From JBBDMC01 sp963826055 (GTDB taxonomy: Bacteria; Pseudomonadota; Alphaproteobacteria; Rhizobiales; Kaistiaceae): 64,000 bases of DNA. The notes under the pieces were generated by a model. It saw nothing but the letters and a program-made list of their open reading frames with translations, ran no database searches and was not told the origin of the DNA. Numbering within the stretch: the stretch's first letter is position 1; every line of letters starts with the position of its first letter. Positions 59,359-64,000 of this stretch are shown piece by piece. The position numbers and the translations under genes are program-made. The stretch is taken from contig CAWGVO010000005.1 in NCBI GenBank assembly GCA_963826055.1, positions 62,001 through 126,000 of the forward strand, read 5' to 3'.

Positions 59359-59955
59359 TCACCCTTCCAGAAAAACCGGTATCAGGGAGCCGACGAGCAG
59401 CACCGCCATCACGATATTGAACACGCGCACTTTCCGTGGATCGGTCACGAGCGCCTTCATTCCGGTACCGAAAAGAAGCCAGGTCCAGCTCGACAGCGTA
59501 CCGAAAAAGGCAAAAACCGCGGCGAGCAAGACCATGTTCATCGGGAAGCTCGCCACTGTCGCATACGCCGTGACAGCGCCGATCGCCATGACCCAACCCT
59601 TGGGATTGATCCACTGGAACGCGGCGCCTTCGATGAAAGTCAAGGGCCGTCCACGGGTCCCGCCGGCAACGGGACCGGAAACGGCGATCCGCCACGCCAG
59701 GTAGAGGAGATAGGCAGCGCCGGCGAACTTCAGCACCGCATAGATCGCCGGATACGCGGCGAAGACGGCGCCAAGACCAAGCCCCACCACCAGCACAAGA
59801 AATCCAAATCCGAGCGAGACGCCGAAGGCGTGCGGCAGCGTGCGAGCGAAGCCGAAGTTCAGCCCCGACGTCATCAGCATGACGTTGTTCGGTCCCGGTG
59901 TGAACAGCGTCGCCACCGCGAAGACGACGAAAGCCGCCAACAGCTCGTGCGACAT
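59359..59955 (-). CDS. LysE/RhtB-family amino-acid exporter
   Basis: A 198-residue inner-membrane protein with five or six hydrophobic helices. The family motif LFTPGPNNVMLMTSGLNFG near residue 16 is complete, with AAYLLYLAWRIAVSG and GAAFQWINPKGWVMAIGAV as the other conserved stretches. Such proteins export amino acids. It starts 11 bases after the end of ilvN, suggesting co-transcription, so it could export excess branched-chain amino acids, which would fit the operon. ATG 59955 is chosen because MSHELLAAF is the typical start. Confidence 0.9.
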   Translation of the reverse strand: MSHELLAAFVVFAVATLFTPGPNNVMLMTSGLNFGFARTLPHAFGVSLGFGFLVLVVGLGLGAVFAAYPAIYAVLKFAGAAYLLYLAWRIAVSGPVAGGTRGRPLTFIEGAAFQWINPKGWVMAIGAVTAYATVASFPMNMVLLAAVFAFFGTLSSWTWLLFGTGMKALVTDPRKVRVFNIVMAVLLVGSLIPVFLEG

Positions 59956-59966
59956 GTCCGGCGCGG

Positions 59967-60596
59967 CTAGCCCGCCCCCGGCCCGCGCGAGACCGCGGCG
60001 ATGCCTGTGCGGCACACTTCGGCCAGTCCGAGTGGCGCCATGACGGCGATGAACTGTTCGATCTTGGAGGTCCGCCCGGTCACCTCGAAGACGAAGTGAT
60101 CCACGGTCGCGTCGATCACCACGGCGCGAAAAGCGTCGGCGAGCCGCAGCGCCTCGACCCGATCCTGGCCGTGGCCGGCGACCTTGACCAGGGCCAGTTC
60201 GCGTTCCAGCGGCCGGCCGTCGGCGGTGAGGTCGGTGACCGAGTGCACCGGCACCATGCGCTCGAGCTGGTTCTTGATCTGAGCCAGCACCATCGGCGTA
60301 CCGGTAGTGACGACCGTGATCCGCGACAGGTGCTTTGCGTGCTCGGTCTCCGACACCGTCAGCGAGTCGATGTTGTAGCCGCGGCCGGAGAAGAGGCCGA
60401 TAACCCGCGCAAGAACGCCCGGCTCGTTGTCGACGATCACGGACAGCGTGTGACTTTCGGTGCGGTCGTGCACCTCCTCGATGAAATAGGCCGATGCCGG
60501 TGGCGGCGCCGAAGCCCGCGGCGTCAGCGCAGCTTTCTTCCCCCCGGCGGCCTTGCGCGCCGGCCGCTGTCCCGATCGCGTCGTCGATTTCGTCAT
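59967..60596 (-). CDS. ilvN: Acetolactate synthase regulatory subunit
   Basis: A 209-residue small subunit with an N-terminal extension of about 40 Pro/Lys/Ala-rich residues. The ACT domain follows: HTLSVIVDNEPGVLARVIGL, SGRGYNIDSLTVSETE, then LERMVPVHSVTDLT and a second domain FEVTGRTSKIEQFIAVMAPL. It confers feedback inhibition by valine on the catalytic subunit. It begins eight bases after the ilvB stop with GAGGCGATC before ATG 60596, so the two are coupled. Confidence 0.95.
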   Translation of the reverse strand: MTKSTTRSGQRPARKAAGGKKAALTPRASAPPPASAYFIEEVHDRTESHTLSVIVDNEPGVLARVIGLFSGRGYNIDSLTVSETEHAKHLSRITVVTTGTPMVLAQIKNQLERMVPVHSVTDLTADGRPLERELALVKVAGHGQDRVEALRLADAFRAVVIDATVDHFVFEVTGRTSKIEQFIAVMAPLGLAEVCRTGIAAVSRGPGAG

Positions 60597-60603
60597 GATC
60601 GCC

Positions 60604-62370
60604 TCACACCAGTACCTTGCCTTCCTTGCCGATGACCTTGCCGAGCGCCTCCGATCCACCGGCGTCGCCGAGCAGCATCTCGTTATGCGCCTTGCCCGAC
60701 GGAATCATCGGGAAGCAGTTGGCGAGCGCCGCCACCCGGCAATCGAAGATCACCGGACGCCTGACCGCGATCATCTCGGATATCGCGTCGTCGAGATCGC
60801 CGGGTTTCTCCACCCGCATGCCGACGCAACCGTATGCCTCGGCGAGCTTCACGAAATCGGGCAGCGAATCCATGTACGAGTGCGACAGCCGGTTGCCGTG
60901 CAGCAGTTCCTGCCACTGGCGCACCATGCCCATGTACTGGTTGTTGAGGATGAAGATCTTGATCGGCAGGTCGTGCTGCACCGCCGTCGACATCTCCTGC
61001 ATCGTCATCAGCACCGAGGCATCACCCGCGATGTCGATGACCAGGCTCTTGGGATGCGCCGCCTGAACGCCGACCGCGGCCGGTAATCCGTATCCCATGG
61101 TGCCGAGGCCGCCCGACGTCATCCACCGGTTCGGTTCTTCGAACTTGAAGAACTGGGCCGCCCACATTTGATGCTGGCCGACCTCGGTGGTGATGTAGAC
61201 GTCCTTGTCCTTGGTGGCGGCATAGAGCCGCTCGATGGCGTACTGCGGCATGATGATGTCGGCGTTCGGCCGGTACGCAAGACAGTCCCGCGCCCGCCAG
61301 CGGTCGATCTCGCCCCACCACGCCTTCAGCGCCTGCCTGTCGACCCGCGGTTTCCTCGCCTTCCACTCGGCGAGCATCGCCTCCAGAACGTGGGTCACAT
61401 CGCCGATGATCGGGATATCCACGTGGATATTTTTGTTGATCGACGATGGGTCGATGTCGATGTGGATCTTGCGCGATTTCGGCGAGAATGCGTTGACCCG
61501 CCCGGTGATGCGGTCGTCGAAGCGCGCGCCAATCGCCACCATGACATCGCAATCGTGCATGGCGTTGTTGGCCTCGAAGGTTCCGTGCATGCCGAGCATG
61601 CCGAGCCACTGCGGATCGGAAGCCGGGTAGGCGCCTAGCCCCATCAGGGTCGAGGTGATCGGATAGCCGGTCGCGCGCACCAGCTCGCGCAGCAGCGCGC
61701 TCGCCCGCGGCCCCGAGTTGATGACGCCTCCGCCGGTGTAGAACACCGGCCGTTTCGCCCTGGCGATCACCTCGACCGCGGCGCGAATGGCCACCGGATC
61801 GCCGTCGACCCGCGGATGATAGGTCCGGTGCTCGATATGGCCCGGTGGCACGTAGGTGCCGGTGGCGAACTGGACGTCCTTGGGAATGTCGACCACCACC
61901 GGGCCCGGCCGCCCATGGCTCGCCACGTAGAAGGCCTCGTGCAGGATGCGCGCGAGGTCGTTCACGTCCTTGACCAGCCAGTTGTGCTTGGTGCAGGGCC
62001 GCGTGATGCCGACGGTGTCGCACTCCTGGAAGGCGTCGTTGCCGATGAGGTGGGTCGGCACCTGGCCGGTGATCCCGACCATCGGGATGGAGTCCATGAG
62101 CGCGTCGGTGAGCGCCGTCACCAGGTTGGTCGCCCCCGGCCCCGAGGTCACCAGCGCCACGCCGACCTTGCCGGTGGAGCGCGCGTAGCCCTCCGCCGCG
62201 TGGCCGGCCCCCTGCTCGTGCCGGACGAGGATGTGGCGGACCTTGTCCTGCTGGATGATCTCGTCGTAAATCGGCAGCACAGCACCGCCCGGATAGCCGA
62301 AAATATCGGTCACACCCTGGTCGATCAGCGCCTGGACAACCATCTCGGCGCCCGTCATCTGCCGTTTCAT
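60604..62370 (-). CDS. ilvB: Acetolactate synthase catalytic subunit
   Basis: A 588-residue ThDP-dependent enzyme that makes acetolactate and acetohydroxybutyrate. FGYPGGAVLPIYDEI, HEQGAGHAAEGYARSTGKVG (catalytic Glu in the first domain) and the ThDP/Mg motif IDIAGDASVLMTMQE near residue 445 with FILNNQ are all present. The start at 62370 (MKRQMTGAEMVV) has GGAG seven bases upstream. Alternatives at 62382 and 62430 are in frame. The gene follows an attenuator and leader peptide and leads the ilvB-ilvN-lysE transcript. Confidence 0.95.
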   Translation of the reverse strand: MKRQMTGAEMVVQALIDQGVTDIFGYPGGAVLPIYDEIIQQDKVRHILVRHEQGAGHAAEGYARSTGKVGVALVTSGPGATNLVTALTDALMDSIPMVGITGQVPTHLIGNDAFQECDTVGITRPCTKHNWLVKDVNDLARILHEAFYVASHGRPGPVVVDIPKDVQFATGTYVPPGHIEHRTYHPRVDGDPVAIRAAVEVIARAKRPVFYTGGGVINSGPRASALLRELVRATGYPITSTLMGLGAYPASDPQWLGMLGMHGTFEANNAMHDCDVMVAIGARFDDRITGRVNAFSPKSRKIHIDIDPSSINKNIHVDIPIIGDVTHVLEAMLAEWKARKPRVDRQALKAWWGEIDRWRARDCLAYRPNADIIMPQYAIERLYAATKDKDVYITTEVGQHQMWAAQFFKFEEPNRWMTSGGLGTMGYGLPAAVGVQAAHPKSLVIDIAGDASVLMTMQEMSTAVQHDLPIKIFILNNQYMGMVRQWQELLHGNRLSHSYMDSLPDFVKLAEAYGCVGMRVEKPGDLDDAISEMIAVRRPVIFDCRVAALANCFPMIPSGKAHNEMLLGDAGGSEALGKVIGKEGKVLV

Positions 62371-62431
62371 AACCTGCTCCATTCCCCAGCTTCCCTTGGT
62401 TTTAGCCGGCTTCGGTTGCCATTTCGCCAAT

Positions 62432-62452
62432 AAAAAAGGCCCTCTCGGGCCT
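62432..62452 (-). terminator. Attenuator terminator upstream of ilvB
   Basis: On the minus strand AGGCCC-GAGA-GGGCCT is a perfect 6-bp hairpin followed by TTTTTT. It lies between the leader peptide (stop at 62485) and ilvB. This is the classic layout of an amino-acid attenuator. Confidence 0.85.
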
Positions 62453-62484
62453 GTTTTCGCGCACCACCGGTCGTTCGCGGCAGC

Positions 62485-62541
62485 CTATGCGGCCGCCCCG
62501 GCAATGCGCTCCATGATTACGAGAACGTCTGTCCGTATCAT
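62485..62541 (-). CDS. ilvBN leader peptide
   Basis: An 18-residue frame, MIRTDVLVIMERIAGAAA, with a stop at 62485-62487. The cluster DVLVIMERI is rich in Val, Leu and Ile codons, the three amino acids that the operon makes. It sits 33 bases before a perfect terminator hairpin and 115 bases before ilvB. Ribosome stalling on uncharged Val/Leu/Ile tRNA would prevent hairpin formation, the classic ilv attenuation. Peptides of this size escape ordinary gene calling. Confidence 0.8.
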   Translation of the reverse strand: MIRTDVLVIMERIAGAAA

Positions 62542-62550
62542 GGGGCTGTA

Positions 62551-63462
62551 TTAGGCGCGCCCACTCGCAAGGTCAAGCGCCGCGTCCGCCGATTCCACCG
62601 ACCGCCAGTCGCCCATCTGATTGCGGAACCAGGTCGTCTGCCGTTTGGCGTAGCGGCGGGTCTCCGTCTTGATCGCCGCGACCGCCTCGTCGAGCGAGAT
62701 GTCGCCTTTCAGGTGGGCGCCCAGTTCACGCACGCCGATCGCCTTCATCACCGGCAGGTCGGGATCGAGCCCGAGACCAAGCAACGCCTCTACTTCGCCG
62801 AGGCCACCGTGATGAACGATTTGCTCGGCCCGCTCGGCGATACGCTGGTGCAAAAGTGCGCGCGCCGGCGAAAGCACGATGCGGAGCGCCCTCGCCGGCT
62901 GGATCAGCGGCGGCGCTTCGCCAGCCTGCCGCCACGCGGCGAGCGAACGGCCGGTAGCCGTAATAACGTCCATGGCCCGTAGAATCCGCACGCGGTCGGA
63001 TGGGCGCACCTCGGCGGCATCCTGCGGATCGATCGCCGCGAGCCGTGCGTGCAGCGCAGGCGTTTCAACCCCCTCCGCCGACGCCCGTACCGCAGCGCGA
63101 ACGTCAGCCGGAATGGCGGGGACCGCCGTCAGTCCTTCCGTCAGCGCCTTGAAGTAAAGGCCGGTGCCACCGACCAGGATCGGGACGCGTCCTGCGCGCC
63201 TTGCCTCAGCGATCACGTTGGCCACGTCCACGAGCCAGCGCCCGACCGAATAGCGCGTTGCTGCCGGCACGTGGCCGTAGAGCCAGTGTGGCACTGCCCT
63301 CTCGTCCGCAACGGCGGGCCGCGCCGTGAGAATCCGGAGCTCGCCGTAAACCTGCATCGAATCGGCGTTGATGACGACGCCGCCATGACGGCGGGCAAGC
63401 TCGATCGCGAGCCGCGATTTGCCGCTCGCCGTCGGGCCGGCAAGAAGGATCGCGTCATTCAC
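62551..63462 (-). CDS. miaA: tRNA dimethylallyltransferase
   Basis: A 303-residue enzyme that prenylates A37 of tRNAs reading UNN codons. The P-loop LLAGPTASGKSRLAIELARR is at residues 6-25. The DSMQVYGELRILTARP segment, VGGTGLYFKALTEGL and C-terminal KTETRRYAKRQTTWFRNQ complete the family signature. Its 3' end lies 10 bases from the start of the ilv leader peptide, so the ilv promoter must lie within miaA. The gene is divergent from a TrpB2-like gene across 125 bases. Confidence 0.96.
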   Translation of the reverse strand: MNDAILLAGPTASGKSRLAIELARRHGGVVINADSMQVYGELRILTARPAVADERAVPHWLYGHVPAATRYSVGRWLVDVANVIAEARRAGRVPILVGGTGLYFKALTEGLTAVPAIPADVRAAVRASAEGVETPALHARLAAIDPQDAAEVRPSDRVRILRAMDVITATGRSLAAWRQAGEAPPLIQPARALRIVLSPARALLHQRIAERAEQIVHHGGLGEVEALLGLGLDPDLPVMKAIGVRELGAHLKGDISLDEAVAAIKTETRRYAKRQTTWFRNQMGDWRSVESADAALDLASGRA

Positions 63463-63535
63463 GAGCGTCGCCCGCGTTCGGTCGCGATCGGTGCTTCGAT
63501 TGATCTCAGGCCACCCTCCCGGTCATGATGGTGTT

Positions 63536-63563
63536 GCCGCCGAATTGAGCATAATTTGGCGGC
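63536..63563. promoter_or_regulatory. Inverted repeat upstream of the TrpB2-like gene
   Basis: GCCGCCGAATT (63536-63546) and AATTTGGCGGC (63553-63563) are complementary at 10 of 11 positions around GAGCAT. It lies 25 bases before the TrpB2-like ATG and 73 bases beyond the miaA start. Candidate operator or transcript hairpin. Confidence 0.5.
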
Positions 63564-63587
63564 AGGGAGCAGTCTGGGGAGGAAACC

Positions 63588-64000
63588 ATGCCCGACAGCG
63601 TCAAGTATCTCTTGCCCGAGGACCGCATTCCGAAGGCCTGGTACAACATCATGGCGGATTTGCCCGCCCCGCCGCCCCCGCCGCTCCATCCCGGTACCAA
63701 ACAGCCCGTCGGGCCGGACGATCTGTCGCCGATCTTCCCCATGGCCCTCATCGCCCAGGAGGTCGCCACCGACCGCGAGATCGAAATTCCCGGGCCGGTG
63801 CGGGAGGTCTACAAGCTGTGGCGGCCGGCACCACTCTATCGTGCCCGGCGCCTCGAGCGGGCGCTCGATACCCCGGCGCGAATTTTCTACAAATACGAGG
63901 GTGTCAGCCCGCCCGGCAGCCACAAGCCGAACACCGCGGTGGCGCAGGCCTTCTACAACAAGGAAGCCGGCATCACGAAGCTGTCCACCGAGACCGGAGC
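63588..64000 (+). CDS. TrpB2-like PLP-dependent tryptophan synthase beta homologue, cut by the window edge
   Basis: 137 residues are visible. The protein starts MPDSVKYLLPEDRIPKAWYN after GGGGAGGA, followed by the long TrpB2-type N-terminal segment (PPPPPLHPGTKQPVGPDDLS, FPMALIAQE). The PLP-lysine motif SPPGSHKPNTA is near residue 109, where TrpB2 proteins have NPTGSHK. This class is distinct from the TrpB of the TrpAB complex and often acts on free indole or other substrates. The frame stays open at base 64000. Confidence 0.88.
   Translation, partial: MPDSVKYLLPEDRIPKAWYNIMADLPAPPPPPLHPGTKQPVGPDDLSPIFPMALIAQEVATDREIEIPGPVREVYKLWRPAPLYRARRLERALDTPARIFYKYEGVSPPGSHKPNTAVAQAFYNKEAGITKLSTETG

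Overview
The window is a GC-rich chromosomal stretch from an alphaproteobacterium, probably a metabolically versatile soil or aquatic one. The pointers are a C4-pathway 5-aminolevulinate synthase, an amtB-glnK pair, several TRAP and tripartite tricarboxylate (TTT) transporters, an Aap-type amino-acid ABC transporter, ilv and leu leader-peptide attenuators, and many aromatic or acyl-CoA catabolic genes. One complete tRNA (Lys, anticodon CTT) is present. There is no rRNA and no CRISPR array.

Layout. 1-4.7 kb (minus): an ACMSD-like amidohydrolase, a form-II CoxL-like molybdoenzyme read in frame into a LigB-type extradiol dioxygenase, and otsB. 4.8-6.9 kb: hemA facing a methyltransferase, with an FNR-like box between them. 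7.0-12.2 kb (plus): an AprA-like flavoprotein and AprB-like ferredoxin followed by tctA-tctB-tctC, ended by a strong terminator. 12.5-15 kb: a collagen-like membrane protein, a small protein, amtB and glnK. 15-23 kb: a phenylpropanoid-type acyl-CoA cluster (SDR, feruloyl-CoA synthase, crotonase, MarR regulator, amidohydrolase, DctPQM TRAP transporter), then an orphan MalK/UgpC-type ATPase.

24.4-45.5 kb is a decayed mosaic. Truncated genes abut one another (Gfo/Idh oxidoreductase, DctM, 3-hydroxyisobutyrate dehydrogenase, M20 peptidase, TctC, serine recombinase, LigI-like lactonase). Among them lie a second CoxL-like fusion (to a maltose-acetyltransferase-like protein), an HU-like protein and several IS remnants. 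Two IS3-type left ends in inverted orientation (32728 and 41241) bound about 8.5 kb carrying a PLP enzyme, RidA, an FAD amine oxidase and an AapJQM uptake system, a plausible acquired amino-acid catabolic module. Beyond it lie a Rieske oxygenase, an intradiol dioxygenase and a UbiX homologue. A tRNA-Arg(CCG) fragment near tRNA-Lys may mark the edge of the foreign segment.

45.8-64 kb is mostly housekeeping: a Crp-like regulator, mscS with a partial duplicate, a phytase-like esterase, TetR with a 28-bp palindrome, leuA with a Leu-rich leader, PhzF, NhaP, ilvC, ilvN, ilvB with leader and attenuator, miaA and the start of a TrpB2-like gene. A caspase-fold-like protein, a DUF2461 protein and a LysE exporter sit between ilvN and ilvC.

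Several frames differ from expectation by one base (leuA C-terminus, M20 peptidase, possibly the CoxL-LigB fusion). Either recent mutation or assembly error could explain these.
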